Of a stretch of DNA of 64,000 nt, positions 50,421 through 59,467 are shown piece after piece. Below the pieces are notes generated by a model. It worked only from the letters and a program-made list of their open reading frames with translations, did no database searches and was not told the origin of the DNA. The stretch spans positions 1,860,001 through 1,924,000 of the forward strand of contig NZ_CP012881.1 in assembly GCF_002224265.1 (NCBI RefSeq), given 5' to 3'. The position numbers and the translations under genes are program-made. Within the stretch, counting starts at the first letter, position 1; every line of letters begins with the position of its first letter. This DNA is from Vibrio vulnificus NBRC 15645 = ATCC 27562 (GTDB taxonomy: Bacteria > Pseudomonadota > Gammaproteobacteria > Enterobacterales > Vibrionaceae).

Positions 50421-50733
50421 ATTTCTTCTGTTATCACTGTGTTTCGCTGGTGGAAATGCGTATGCGACTCAAGATCCAACGGCTCCGCTAGGTTGGACGA
50501 AGCCCGCTCAAACCAAGCCAAGTGCACAGAGACAATATCGCTTACCGACGTTACAAAGCATCGTATGTCAGTCACCGAAAGAGTGTGTCGCGATTTTAAA
50601 TGACGATGTGGTCAGTGTGGGCGAAACCATACGCGGTTATAAAGTCACTCAAATTGATTCTGATGTGGTGACATTAAAGCGAGGCTCCAAGCTGTGGAAA
50701 TTAGAGCTTTTTAATCTGGATATAAAAGAATAA
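50413..50733 (+). CDS. mshK: MSHA biogenesis protein MshK (PilP-like)
   Basis: A 106-aa exported protein. Residues 1-19 form a signal peptide (VRFLLLSLCFAGGNAYA). The mature part begins TQDPTAPLGW, close to PilP/GspC-type linker sequences, and ends in a small beta domain (YRLPTLQSIVCQSPKECVAI then VSVGETIRGYKVTQIDSD) that would contact the secretin. The start is GTG 50413, seven bases after AGGAG; a TTG lies one codon earlier. It overlaps mshJ. Confidence 0.88.
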   Translation: MVRFLLLSLCFAGGNAYATQDPTAPLGWTKPAQTKPSAQRQYRLPTLQSIVCQSPKECVAILNDDVVSVGETIRGYKVTQIDSDVVTLKRGSKLWKLELFNLDIKE

Positions 50734-50748
50734 TAAGGTTTGAATCAA

Positions 50749-52395
50749 ATGCGCAAGATTGTAGTTGGAATTATCATTGCCTCGCTAATGGGGTGCTCTA
50801 TGGGGCACAGAGATCCCGTTGAAGTCAAACAGACCTTAAACCAGTCCATCAATGAGGCAAATAGCCGAGCACTGGATCAGTTGCCACCTTCTGTGGAAGA
50901 GGACTTAATGCCGGAGCTGGAAGCGGCCAATACGGCAGGCAGCAATACGGTGAAGCGTTTTCGCATTAAAGCCAGTGGGGTTGAAGCTAGGCAGTTTTTC
51001 ACCTCCCTGATTAAAGGCACGGAATTCAGTGTCGCAGTTCATCCCGATGTAACAGGGCGTATCACGCTGAATGTCAGCGATGTGACGCTCGATGATATCT
51101 TATTGATCGTACAAGATATGTATGGCTACGATGTGATTAAAACGGGCAAGGTTATTCAAGTTTATCCTGCGGGTTTACGCACCGTGACCATCCCGGTCGA
51201 TTATATCCAGTTTCAACGTTCTGGTCGCTCTTTAACCAGTATCGTGACCGGCTCTGTGACCTCGACGGGCTCTACCAGCTCCGGCGGTGATTCTGATTCT
51301 AATTCCAATAACAGTTCGAACAACTCCAATAACAGCGGAGACAACACAACCACAGCCAGTGGTGGCACCCGCATTGAAACCATTACGGAAAGTGATTTCT
51401 GGCCGTTATTGCAACAAGCGGTGGCGGGCTTAATTGGTTCTGGTAAAGGACAAAGTGTCGTCGTGACACCTCAAGCTGGGGTGATTACTGTTCGTGCTTT
51501 CCCAGATGAGATTCGCGAAGTAAGGCAATTCCTCGGTATTTCTCAAGAACGCATGCAGCGCCAAGTCATTCTTGAAGCCAAAATTCTTGAAGTCACCCTG
51601 AGTGACGGCTATCAACAGGGGATCAATTGGTCGAACATCTCGGCGTCGATTGGTAATTCTGGCAGCATCGTAGTGAACAGACCGGGCTCTACCGTATTAC
51701 CTGGCTTAGATGCCATTGGTTCACTGCTCGGTGGGCAAACCAATGTAACGATCTCTGATGGTAGCTTTGAAGCGGTATTAAGTTTCATGTCTACTCAAGG
51801 TGACTTGAACGTGCTTTCTAGCCCGCGTGTTACCGCATCGAACAACCAGAAAGCGGTCATCAAAGTGGGTAACGATCAGTATTACGTCACTGCACTTTCG
51901 AGTAATGCAGGCAATGGTGAAAACTCCAATGCCGTCCCTGAAGTGACGCTCACGCCATTTTTCTCGGGTATTTCTCTCGATGTGACGCCACAAATTGACG
52001 ATAAGGGCAATGTGTTCTTGCATGTACACCCTGCGGTGATTGAAGTGGAAGAAGAAACCAAACAATTGAATCTGGGGGGCGACTTCCAAAACGTCACTCT
52101 TCCCTTAGCCAAAAGTTCAATTCGTGAATCTGATTCGGTGATTCGTGCTCGTGATGGTGACGTGGTGGTTATTGGTGGTTTGATGAAATCGAACACGATT
52201 GAACGTGTGTCTAAAGTACCATTTTTGGGTGATATTCCAGCCTTGGGCCACCTGTTCCGCAATACATCGAACTTAACGCAAAAAACGGAACTGGTTATTT
52301 TGCTTAAGCCAACGGTAGTGGGTGTGAATACTTGGCAGAAAGAGTTAGAGCGTTCAAGGGATCTGCTTCAAGAATGGTTCCCTGATCAGCAGTAG
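50749..52395 (+). CDS. mshL: MSHA pilus secretin MshL
   Basis: The outer-membrane secretin through which the pilus passes, 548 aa. The start ATG 50749 follows TAAGG; the signal peptide ends in a lipobox, SLMGC, so it is a lipoprotein. A periplasmic N domain (about 65-150, VTLDDILLIVQDMYGYDV) is followed by a Ser/Asn/Gly/Thr low-complexity linker (about 175-205) and the secretin core (about 260-535). Secretin motifs VLSSPRVTASNNQKAVIKVG, DGDVVVIGGLMKS and VPFLGDIPALGHLFR are all present. It ends shortly before mshM. Confidence 0.96.
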   Translation: MRKIVVGIIIASLMGCSMGHRDPVEVKQTLNQSINEANSRALDQLPPSVEEDLMPELEAANTAGSNTVKRFRIKASGVEARQFFTSLIKGTEFSVAVHPDVTGRITLNVSDVTLDDILLIVQDMYGYDVIKTGKVIQVYPAGLRTVTIPVDYIQFQRSGRSLTSIVTGSVTSTGSTSSGGDSDSNSNNSSNNSNNSGDNTTTASGGTRIETITESDFWPLLQQAVAGLIGSGKGQSVVVTPQAGVITVRAFPDEIREVRQFLGISQERMQRQVILEAKILEVTLSDGYQQGINWSNISASIGNSGSIVVNRPGSTVLPGLDAIGSLLGGQTNVTISDGSFEAVLSFMSTQGDLNVLSSPRVTASNNQKAVIKVGNDQYYVTALSSNAGNGENSNAVPEVTLTPFFSGISLDVTPQIDDKGNVFLHVHPAVIEVEEETKQLNLGGDFQNVTLPLAKSSIRESDSVIRARDGDVVVIGGLMKSNTIERVSKVPFLGDIPALGHLFRNTSNLTQKTELVILLKPTVVGVNTWQKELERSRDLLQEWFPDQQ

Positions 52396-52402
52396 TTTAA
52401 CC

Positions 52403-53251
52403 ATGTATTTGCAGCACTTTGGTTTTCACACTCAGCCTTTTTCGCAAACCCCAAACACCGAGTTGTTTTTGGGGTTAGCACCGCACTTTGAAGCGATTCA
52501 AACCGTCATGGCGGCGCTGGACATGGGAGAGGGGATCGTCAAAGTGACTGGGGAAGTGGGCACAGGTAAAACCATGGTATGCCGCATGTTGATTGATCAA
52601 CTCAGTGATAAGGTGAACTTGGTTTATCTGCCGAATCCCGTGTTGAGTGGCCATGAAATGCAAATGGCTATTGCGCGCGAAATGGGGCTAAAAACCTATG
52701 ACAGTGTGAGTTTGGTACCACAGATCCAAGACCGTTTGATAGGCATGCGCCAGCGTGGTATGCGTACTGTGTTGTTAGTGGATGAAGCTCAAGCATTACC
52801 GCTCGAAGCGATGGAAGCATTGCGTCTGTTTGGCAACTTAGAAACCGAGCAAGAGAAATTGTTACAGATAGTGCTGTTTGGTCAGCCTGAGCTCGATGAA
52901 CGTATCGCCCAGCATGAGTTAAGGCAATTTCGTCAGCGTATAACGTTTAGCTGCCAACTACGGCCACTGACGATTGAAGAAGGCGTTGCCTTTATCGATA
53001 GTCGCCTAGCGAAGGCGGGAGATGGTGATCAGCAATACCTCACCACAGAGCAAAAAAAAGCACTTTGGCGCGGGGCCGGTGGCATTCCTCGTTTAATCAA
53101 CCAGTTGTGCCATAAGGCGTTTTTGTTGGCCTATATGCAACAACAGAAAAATGTCACTAATCAACATTTATTTACCGCGATTCATGACACTTATGATGCG
53201 TGTAAACCTTTGTTTAAAACCCCGGTACTGTGGGGATGGAGAGCATCTTGA
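52403..53251 (+). CDS. mshM: MSHA biogenesis ATPase MshM (ExeA-like)
   Basis: A 282-aa AAA+ ATPase of the ExeA/GspA group, which helps place or open the secretin. The N-terminus MYLQHFGFHTQPFSQTPNTE is typical. Walker A is GEVGTGKTMVCR (about 50-61), Walker B is RTVLLVDEAQALP (about 118-130), with sensor FGQPELDERI and an arginine-rich ELRQFRQRI. No membrane segment is seen, unlike ExeA, so it acts in the cytoplasm. The stop TGA overlaps the mshN TTG start. Confidence 0.94.
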   Translation: MYLQHFGFHTQPFSQTPNTELFLGLAPHFEAIQTVMAALDMGEGIVKVTGEVGTGKTMVCRMLIDQLSDKVNLVYLPNPVLSGHEMQMAIAREMGLKTYDSVSLVPQIQDRLIGMRQRGMRTVLLVDEAQALPLEAMEALRLFGNLETEQEKLLQIVLFGQPELDERIAQHELRQFRQRITFSCQLRPLTIEEGVAFIDSRLAKAGDGDQQYLTTEQKKALWRGAGGIPRLINQLCHKAFLLAYMQQQKNVTNQHLFTAIHDTYDACKPLFKTPVLWGWRAS

Positions 53252-54369
53252 GCGAAATAAACAAAGCGCTTGCTGAATTGGCAAGTCAAAAGTCGCAACC
53301 TGCTCAATTGCAAAGAGCGGAGCTGCCAAAAGTGACCTCGGTGAAACCGATTGTATGGATTGCCACTGGATTCGGTTTGAGCTTAGCCGTTGGGGGCTGG
53401 GCAATCACACAATCCGCGCCTGGTAGCCAAAATTACTCTGAGCCTGTGACTACGACGGTTGTTACGGTTGCCGAAGAAACCTTACGCTCTCCGACACAAA
53501 AAACACCATCCGAGGGCGCGCAAAGTGTCACTGTTTCTCAGCCGAACATTGTCACGACTGCGCGAGTGGAGAAGGCAACATCAGTCGCTCCCTCTTCAGT
53601 AAAACCTGCAACAGCGCCAAGCAAGTCGGAAACAACGCTGGTAGCAAAAGCCGTTACGAAACCATCGGCTACGGAAAATCAGTCGGTTTCTCACGCAGCA
53701 CAAAGCCAAGAGAAGGCTCAAGCCCCCGCGGTGCAGAATGCGCCTGCTGTGGAAAACAGCATGTTGGTTGAACAAGTTGAGTTAACCCAAGAACAGCTAG
53801 CCGAAAAAGCCATTGGTCGAGCGGAAAAAGCGCTGGATGCCAATAACTTGCAAAATGCTTTGTCTGCCTACAGCGACGCTCTGCGCCATACACCCAACAA
53901 CGAAGTGGTGAGACAGAAATTAGCGGCACTCTATTTTGGTAAAGGAGACAGCCGCAAAGCGTATGAATTGCTTCAGGCTGGGATTGCTCTCAATCCAGAG
54001 GGGGAAACCTTACGCATTGCATTAAGCAAAATGCTGATCAAAGCCAATCAAAACGAAGCTGCACTAACCCCATTGGTGGCACTTTACGATGATTCTGGGA
54101 AAGAATATCTCGCGATGCGCGCCGCGTTAGCACAAAAAATTAAGAAAGATGACATTGCATTAGAGAGCTATCAGCGCCTAAGCCAAATGGACAGCGAAAA
54201 TGCACGCTGGTGGCTGGGATTGGCGATTCAACAAGAGCGGGCATTGGATTTCAAATCGGCGCAAGTGTCTTATCAAGCCGCATTGAGTAAAGTTGGAATA
54301 TCCAATCAATCACAACGTTTTATCAAAGATAGACTCGCGCTGTTACAAAATTTGGAGAGTGCACAATGA
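53248..54369 (+). CDS. mshN: MSHA biogenesis TPR protein MshN
   Basis: A 373-aa bitopic protein. It begins SEINKALAELASQK, the family N-terminus; the start is TTG 53248, with GGAG six bases upstream and the TTGA overlap with mshM. An ATG at 53236 is an alternative. One membrane segment lies at about 34-52 (IVWIATGFGLSLAVGGWAI). A Ser/Thr/Ala/Pro/Lys-rich stretch (about 55-175) spans the periplasm, and the C-terminal half (about 185-373) has five or six TPR-like repeats (LQNALSAYSDALRHTPNNE). It overlaps mshE by four bases. It may dock assembly parts; the exact role is not known. Confidence 0.9.
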   Translation: MSEINKALAELASQKSQPAQLQRAELPKVTSVKPIVWIATGFGLSLAVGGWAITQSAPGSQNYSEPVTTTVVTVAEETLRSPTQKTPSEGAQSVTVSQPNIVTTARVEKATSVAPSSVKPATAPSKSETTLVAKAVTKPSATENQSVSHAAQSQEKAQAPAVQNAPAVENSMLVEQVELTQEQLAEKAIGRAEKALDANNLQNALSAYSDALRHTPNNEVVRQKLAALYFGKGDSRKAYELLQAGIALNPEGETLRIALSKMLIKANQNEAALTPLVALYDDSGKEYLAMRAALAQKIKKDDIALESYQRLSQMDSENARWWLGLAIQQERALDFKSAQVSYQAALSKVGISNQSQRFIKDRLALLQNLESAQ

Positions 54370-56090
54370 AAGTAAGATTAAGAAAGCGACTTGGTGATCT
54401 TCTTGTTGAGGAAGGCATTATCAATGAAGCGCAACTTGATCAAGCACTCGGCGCACAAAGAAGTGGTGGGCGTAAGCTTGGCGATACGCTGATTGATTTA
54501 GGTTTTTTGTCTGAGCAACAGATGCTGGCGTTTTTGTCTCAGCAACTTGATCTGCCTTTAATTGACTTAAATCGAGCTACGGTCGATATCGATGCAGTGC
54601 AGTTGCTACCAGAAGTGCATGCTCGTCGTTTACGTGCATTGGTGATAGGCCGTAACGGCGACACGCTGCGCATTGCGATGAGTGATCCTGCCGACCTTTT
54701 TGCACAAGAAGCGTTGATCGGTCAGCTAGGACAATATGGCATTGAGTTTGTTATCGCGCCAGAAAGGCAGCTGGTGGAAGGCTTTGATCGCTATTATCGC
54801 CGTACCAAAGAGATCGCCAACTTTGCGGAGCAGTTGCAAGCGGAACACCAAGTCAACGACGCATTTGATTTCAATATTGAAGATGACGACAGTGATGAGG
54901 TGACCGTCGTTAAGCTCATCAACTCGATGTTTGAAGACGCCATCCAGGTGGGGGCATCGGATATCCATATCGAACCGGATGCCAATGTATTGCGTTTGCG
55001 CCAGCGTATTGATGGCGTGCTACACGAAACCTTGCTAAATGAAGTCAACATCGCGCCAGCATTGGTACTGAGATTAAAACTCATGGCCAACTTGGATATT
55101 TCCGAAAAACGTCTGCCGCAAGATGGCCGTTTTAACATCCGCTCCAAAGGTCAGTCGGTGGATATCCGTATGTCGACCATGCCAGTTCAGTATGGTGAAT
55201 CGGTGGTGATGCGTTTGCTCAATCAATCTTCCGGAGTCAGAAAATTAGAAGACTCAGGTTTGCCGGACGATCTTTTAGTGCGCCTACGCCGACAGTTGAA
55301 ACGTCCGCACGGCATGATCCTCGTAACTGGCCCTACGGGTTCTGGTAAAACCACTACGCTGTATGGTGCTCTAACAGAACTCAACCAACCGGGCAAGAAG
55401 ATCATCACGGCGGAAGATCCGGTCGAATATCGTTTGTCACGCGTCAACCAAGTGCAGATCAATCCAAAGATCAACCTTGATTTCTCCACCGTGTTAAGAA
55501 CGTTCCTCCGTCAGGATCCCGATATCATTTTGATTGGTGAGATGCGTGACCATGAAACGGTTGAAATTGGCCTGCGAGCGGCGCTGACCGGTCACTTGGT
55601 ATTGAGTACCTTACACACCAATGACGCCGTAGACAGTGCGCTTCGTATGATTGATATGGGTGCTCCGGGTTATCTGGTCGCGAGTGCTGTACGTGCTGTG
55701 GTCGCGCAGCGATTGGTGCGCCGTGTCTGTCCGGATTGCAAAACAGAAGATCACGTTGGCGAGTCACGTAAAGCGTGGTTGGCACAGCGATTCCCGAATC
55801 AAGTGGAAGCAGGCTTTGTGAAAGGGCGCGGTTGTCAAAACTGTAACTTAACAGGTTATCGCGGCCGTATTGGTGTGTTTGAAATGCTGGAACTTGAACA
55901 TGGAATGATGGACGCGTTGCGCGCCAATGATGCCGTCGAGTTTGCGCATGCTGCGCGTCGTTCTCCTGGCTATAAACCTCTGTTAGCGTCGGCAATGGAG
56001 CTGGCGCTACAAGGCGTAGTGAGCTTAGAAGAAGTGATGAATTTAGGCGAAGGTGACTCCTCTGGGGTTGCTGAAGCGATCATTATGTAA
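54366..56090 (+). CDS. mshE: MSHA pilus extension ATPase MshE
   Basis: The hexameric motor that drives pilus extension, 574 aa. The N-terminal MshEN domain (about 1-150) has the cyclic di-GMP binding pattern: RLGDLLVEEGIINEAQLDQA and KLGDTLIDLGFLSEQQMLAF, two repeats with conserved Arg, Leu and Gly. The ATPase domain has Walker A GPTGSGKTTTLYG (about 319-331), Asp box AEDPVEYRL, Walker B RQDPDIILIGEMRD and His box GHLVLSTLHTNDAV. A zinc tetracysteine motif CPDC/CQNC is complete. Cyclic di-GMP control of MshE is known in V. cholerae and inferred here. Confidence 0.97.
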   Translation: MKVRLRKRLGDLLVEEGIINEAQLDQALGAQRSGGRKLGDTLIDLGFLSEQQMLAFLSQQLDLPLIDLNRATVDIDAVQLLPEVHARRLRALVIGRNGDTLRIAMSDPADLFAQEALIGQLGQYGIEFVIAPERQLVEGFDRYYRRTKEIANFAEQLQAEHQVNDAFDFNIEDDDSDEVTVVKLINSMFEDAIQVGASDIHIEPDANVLRLRQRIDGVLHETLLNEVNIAPALVLRLKLMANLDISEKRLPQDGRFNIRSKGQSVDIRMSTMPVQYGESVVMRLLNQSSGVRKLEDSGLPDDLLVRLRRQLKRPHGMILVTGPTGSGKTTTLYGALTELNQPGKKIITAEDPVEYRLSRVNQVQINPKINLDFSTVLRTFLRQDPDIILIGEMRDHETVEIGLRAALTGHLVLSTLHTNDAVDSALRMIDMGAPGYLVASAVRAVVAQRLVRRVCPDCKTEDHVGESRKAWLAQRFPNQVEAGFVKGRGCQNCNLTGYRGRIGVFEMLELEHGMMDALRANDAVEFAHAARRSPGYKPLLASAMELALQGVVSLEEVMNLGEGDSSGVAEAIIM

Positions 56091-56099
56091 GGTTAAACC

Positions 56100-57320
56100 A
56101 TGGCAACCTTTCATTACCAAGGCAGAACGCTTGATGGCAACAAAGCCAATGGACAAATCGATGCGGTGACCTCAGAAGCGGCTGCTGAGCAACTGATGAA
56201 CCGGGGGATCATCCCAGTATCGATAACTCAAGGTAAAACGGGGGCTGGGCTCGATTTTGATCTCAATGCGTTATTCGCTCCAGCGGTGCCATTGGAGATC
56301 TTGGTGCTCTTTTGTCGCCAGTTGTACAGCTTGACCAAAGCAGGGGTGCCATTACTGCGTTCGATGCGTGGTTTGGTGCAAAATTGTGAGAATAAGCAAC
56401 TTAAGGCTGCCCTTGAAGAGGTCGTGGCGGAATTGACCAATGGTCGCAGTTTATCGGCGTCCATGCAGTTACACTCAAAAGTGTTTAGCCCTTTATTCGT
56501 CTCAATGATTCATGTTGGGGAAAATACGGGTCGACTGGATCAGGCTTTATTGCAACTAGCCAATTATTACGAGCAAGAGCTGGAAACGCGTAAGCGAATT
56601 AAAACCGCCATGCGTTACCCAACTTTTGTGATCAGCTTTATTGTGGTGGCGATGTTTATCCTCAACGTCAAAGTGATCCCACAGTTTGCGTCGATGTTCA
56701 GTCGATTTGGGGTGGATTTGCCATTGCCAACGAGAATTCTGATTGGCATGTCAGAATTTTTTGTTAACTACTGGATGCTGTTGGCGGGATTCATCGTAGG
56801 GCTTATCTTTGGCTTCAAAGCCTGGGTCGCGACGGCGGATGGCCGAGAGCGTTGGGATAAATGGCGATTAAAGTTCCCCGTGGTTGGCGGGGTGGTCAAC
56901 CGTGCTCAGCTGTCGCGTTTTTCACGCACGTTTGCGCTGATGCTCAAAGCGGGCGTGCCACTGAATCAGTCACTGGCATTGTCGGCAGAAGCGATGGGCA
57001 ACCGTTACTTAGAGCTGAAGATCCTTAAAATGAAAGCCGACATTGAAGCGGGTAGCCAAGTCTCTGTTACGGCGATAAACAGCGGTATTTTTACCCCTTT
57101 GGTGATTCAGATGATTTCCGTTGGGGAAGAGACGGGTCGTATTGACGAGCTCTTGATGGAAGTAGCGGATTTCTATGATCGAGAAGTGGATTATGATCTG
57201 AAAACCCTTACGGCTCGCATTGAACCGATTCTATTGGTGATCGTGGCGGGCATGGTATTGGTGTTGGCGCTGGGTATATTCCTACCAATGTGGGGAATGC
57301 TCGATGTTATCAAAGGTTAG
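56100..57320 (+). CDS. mshG: MSHA platform protein MshG (PilC/GspF)
   Basis: The inner-membrane platform of the pilus, 406 aa. Two GspF domains are seen (about 65-190 and 265-395), each with a helical bundle and the repeated pattern MIHVGENTGRLDQAL / MISVGEETGRIDELL. Three membrane segments lie at about 172-192, 218-240 and 376-398. It transmits movement from MshE to the pilin subunits. An AAGGTT site precedes the ATG, nine bases after the mshE stop. Confidence 0.95.
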   Translation: MATFHYQGRTLDGNKANGQIDAVTSEAAAEQLMNRGIIPVSITQGKTGAGLDFDLNALFAPAVPLEILVLFCRQLYSLTKAGVPLLRSMRGLVQNCENKQLKAALEEVVAELTNGRSLSASMQLHSKVFSPLFVSMIHVGENTGRLDQALLQLANYYEQELETRKRIKTAMRYPTFVISFIVVAMFILNVKVIPQFASMFSRFGVDLPLPTRILIGMSEFFVNYWMLLAGFIVGLIFGFKAWVATADGRERWDKWRLKFPVVGGVVNRAQLSRFSRTFALMLKAGVPLNQSLALSAEAMGNRYLELKILKMKADIEAGSQVSVTAINSGIFTPLVIQMISVGEETGRIDELLMEVADFYDREVDYDLKTLTARIEPILLVIVAGMVLVLALGIFLPMWGMLDVIKG

Positions 57321-57323
57321 CGT

Positions 57324-57785
57324 GTGATTCGGGATAGTCATCGTGCCAGCCTAGTGCTTTGGTTGGCATTAGTATTGGTGATGATGGCGGTATTTGTGCA
57401 GTGGTGGCGACCGGTTGAATCGGAGGCATCTAAAACGGCAGCCCAAGTCTCAGTCAAGAGAATGTTAGAGCGAGCAAACCTGTATAAGCAGGAATGGCTC
57501 TTGCAGGGAAAACCTAAGCAGATAGAGATGGATGGACAAGCCATTCCTCTTTCTACTTATGGGTGGGTGCCCTTAATTAGTGAAAATGGGCAGCCAGATT
57601 GTCAGAGATGGTTAGACTTTCACTCTCCAGAACGTCGTATTTTGGAATCTCATTTAACCAATGTAAGCGAAAGTAAGATAAATGAAGCCTATCAATGTCA
57701 ATTTAACTACCAGAATGGCTTATTGATTGTGGTAAGTCAGCAACATAAGATATTGAAAATTAGTGTCGAAAATATGGCAGAATGA
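57324..57785 (+). CDS. mshF: MSHA biogenesis protein MshF
   Basis: A 153-aa bitopic protein with a single N-terminal membrane segment (about 9-28, ASLVLWLALVLVMMAVFVQWW) and a small soluble periplasmic domain. It lacks a prepilin peptidase site (no G-F-x-x-x-E), so it is not a pilin in the strict sense, but its overall form is pseudopilin-like. The start is GTG three bases after the mshG stop. It is recognised by position and form; its function is not known. It ends the first msh transcription unit, before a new promoter. Confidence 0.82.
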   Translation: MIRDSHRASLVLWLALVLVMMAVFVQWWRPVESEASKTAAQVSVKRMLERANLYKQEWLLQGKPKQIEMDGQAIPLSTYGWVPLISENGQPDCQRWLDFHSPERRILESHLTNVSESKINEAYQCQFNYQNGLLIVVSQQHKILKISVENMAE

Positions 57786-57805
57786 TATTTTTTGACGCAT
57801 TAGTC

Positions 57806-57833
57806 TATTTTGATATTCAAAGATAGGTATAAT
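57806..57833 (+). promoter_or_regulatory. Probable promoter of the structural msh operon (mshB onward)
   Basis: A perfect TATAAT at 57828-57833 stands 31 bases before the mshB ATG in an AT-rich stretch. The -35 region is weak. In V. cholerae the msh genes form a secretory and a structural operon divided at this place. Confidence 0.5.
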
Positions 57834-57863
57834 AGCCGAAAACCTATAAGTGAAAGGTTGAGT

Positions 57864-58442
57864 ATGAAACAAAATCAAAACGGTTTTTCTTTGGTTGAAT
57901 TGGTTGTGGTGATTGTGGTTGTCGGTTTATTGGCAGTTGCAGCGCTACCACGATTCTTGGATGTCACTGACGCTGCGAAGAAAGCCAGTATTGAAGGTGT
58001 TGCAGGTGGATTTGCGACGGGGGTTTTATCTGCGCGCGCGCAGTGGGAAGCCGAAGCTCGTCCGTCAAGAAACATCAATAGCCAAGAGCAAAATACCGTC
58101 AACTACGATGGTGTCGATTTTTGGTTAACGCGTTCTAAAGACGCTTCGAATGCCGATACGGGCTTCCGAGATGGTTATCCTTGGGGCTTGGCGGGCAACT
58201 TTGCGAGCTATCCAGCAGCGCTAACTGGCCAAATGTGTGTAGACTTAATGGAGAACCTTCTACAAAACCCACCAAAGGTTGGTATTGAAGGCTCAGGCAC
58301 CACAAGTGATAACGGCTTCAAATATTCCGCATCGGCTGACTCAGCAAATGCTAAATGTACTTATATTCAACTTGACGGCAACACTAAGCATCAGTTTGAA
58401 TATGAAGCGAAAAATGGTCGTGTGACCGTAACTTTGCAGTAA
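57864..58442 (+). CDS. mshB: MSHA minor pilin MshB
   Basis: A type IV prepilin of 192 aa. The leader MKQNQNG is cut before FSLVELVVVI, with the required Glu at +5, and a hydrophobic helix runs to about residue 35. The C-terminal domain has two cysteines (MCVDLME and AKCTYIQLD). ATG 57864 is preferred since it gives a standard short leader; the frame is open further to 57810. It lies directly before mshA and is probably expressed with it. Confidence 0.92.
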   Translation: MKQNQNGFSLVELVVVIVVVGLLAVAALPRFLDVTDAAKKASIEGVAGGFATGVLSARAQWEAEARPSRNINSQEQNTVNYDGVDFWLTRSKDASNADTGFRDGYPWGLAGNFASYPAALTGQMCVDLMENLLQNPPKVGIEGSGTTSDNGFKYSASADSANAKCTYIQLDGNTKHQFEYEAKNGRVTVTLQ

Positions 58443-58475
58443 CCCTGCGCGATTTAAACATAGAGAGAGAACACT

Positions 58476-58922
58476 ATGAAAAGACAAGGCGGTTTCACCC
58501 TGATTGAGTTAGTTGTGGTGATTGTAATTCTAGGTATTTTGGCAGTAACTGCGGCTCCGCGTTTTCTAAATCTGCAGGATGATGCGCGTTCAGCAGCTGC
58601 GGAAGGACTTAAAGGTGCCATTGCTGGCGCTGCTGGTATTGTTTATGGTAAATCGGCGATTAACGGAACTGAAAATGCTCAAACATCATCTGTGACCGTT
58701 GATGGCACTGTTATTGCTACAACATTTGGCTACCCTGCGCAAACATCAGCAGCACTTTCTGCTGTAGTTTCTGGTTTGGCTACAGATTGGACATTGGTGA
58801 GTGGTGCAACTAATGGCATTGGTTATGGTTTTACTGCGTCTAATGCAGACTGTCATGTAACTTACCAAGCACCAGCAAGCAGTGCTGGTGAGCCTACAAT
58901 TTCTTTAGTTAATTGTAACTAA
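58476..58922 (+). CDS. mshA: MSHA major pilin MshA
   Basis: The main subunit of the MSHA pilus, 148 aa (142 mature). The leader MKRQGG is cut before [20 protein letters not shown] with Glu at +5. Ala- and Gly-rich middle parts ([19 protein letters not shown]) are typical of MshA. The C-terminal pair of Cys (NADCHV and LVNCN) forms the D-loop disulfide of the binding region. An AGAGAGA site precedes the ATG, and a strong terminator after it should favour high mshA expression relative to downstream genes. Confidence 0.96.
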   Translation: MKRQGGFTLIELVVVIVILGILAVTAAPRFLNLQDDARSAAAEGLKGAIAGAAGIVYGKSAINGTENAQTSSVTVDGTVIATTFGYPAQTSAALSAVVSGLATDWTLVSGATNGIGYGFTASNADCHVTYQAPASSAGEPTISLVNCN

Positions 58923-58932
58923 GTTATCGAAA

Positions 58933-58963
58933 TAAAAGGCCAGCTTAGCTGGCCTTTTATTTC
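58933..58963 (+). terminator. Rho-independent terminator (attenuator) after mshA
   Basis: AAAAGGCCAGC / GCTGGCCTTTT with a three-base loop and T-rich tail. Because mshC follows after 19 bases, partial read-through would set the pilin to minor-pilin ratio. Confidence 0.88.
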
Positions 58964-58981
58964 TGCCGAACAGCGTAAGCT

Positions 58982-59467
58982 ATGATAAAGCGTGCACAAG
59001 CTGGTTTTACTCTCGTCGAGCTGATCGTGGTGATTCTACTGATCAGTATCGTCTCTGCTTATGCTGCCAGTCGCTATATTGGCACTGGCAGTTTTTCTGC
59101 GTATGCCGCGCAAGAGCAGGCGATTTCGATCATTCGTCAGCTTCAAGTCTATCGTATGCAGTCCAACACCACGAATTCTGCCAATCCAAATTTTGAGTTA
59201 ACCGCCAGCGGTGGTTGTTTAGGCTCAACCGCAGGTTGTTCTGCTGCCGCCACGCCTCAGGCTGCGGAATCACGTAGTGATGTGATGCGCCTTGATGGTG
59301 TTTCCGTCTCCTCGACAATTTCTCCTATTCGCTTTGATTTGCGTGGTAATCCATTGCAGACCAACGGTTCTGCTCTTAACAGTGTCACCATTACCTTTAC
59401 GGCTTCCGGAGAAAGTGCGGCAGTTTGTATCAATAGCCAAGGCTACGTGAGTGGCGGGAGCTGCTGA
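58982..59467 (+). CDS. mshC: MSHA minor pilin MshC
   Basis: A type IV prepilin of 161 aa. The leader MIKRAQAG is cut before FTLVELIVVILLISIVSAYAA. The C-terminal domain contains SGGCLGSTAGCSAAA and AVCINSQGYVSGGSC, four cysteines likely to form two disulfides, and a GspH-like strand order (IRFDLRGNPL). It overlaps mshD by one base. It probably sits at the pilus tip with D, O and P. Confidence 0.92.
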   Translation: MIKRAQAGFTLVELIVVILLISIVSAYAASRYIGTGSFSAYAAQEQAISIIRQLQVYRMQSNTTNSANPNFELTASGGCLGSTAGCSAAATPQAAESRSDVMRLDGVSVSSTISPIRFDLRGNPLQTNGSALNSVTITFTASGESAAVCINSQGYVSGGSC

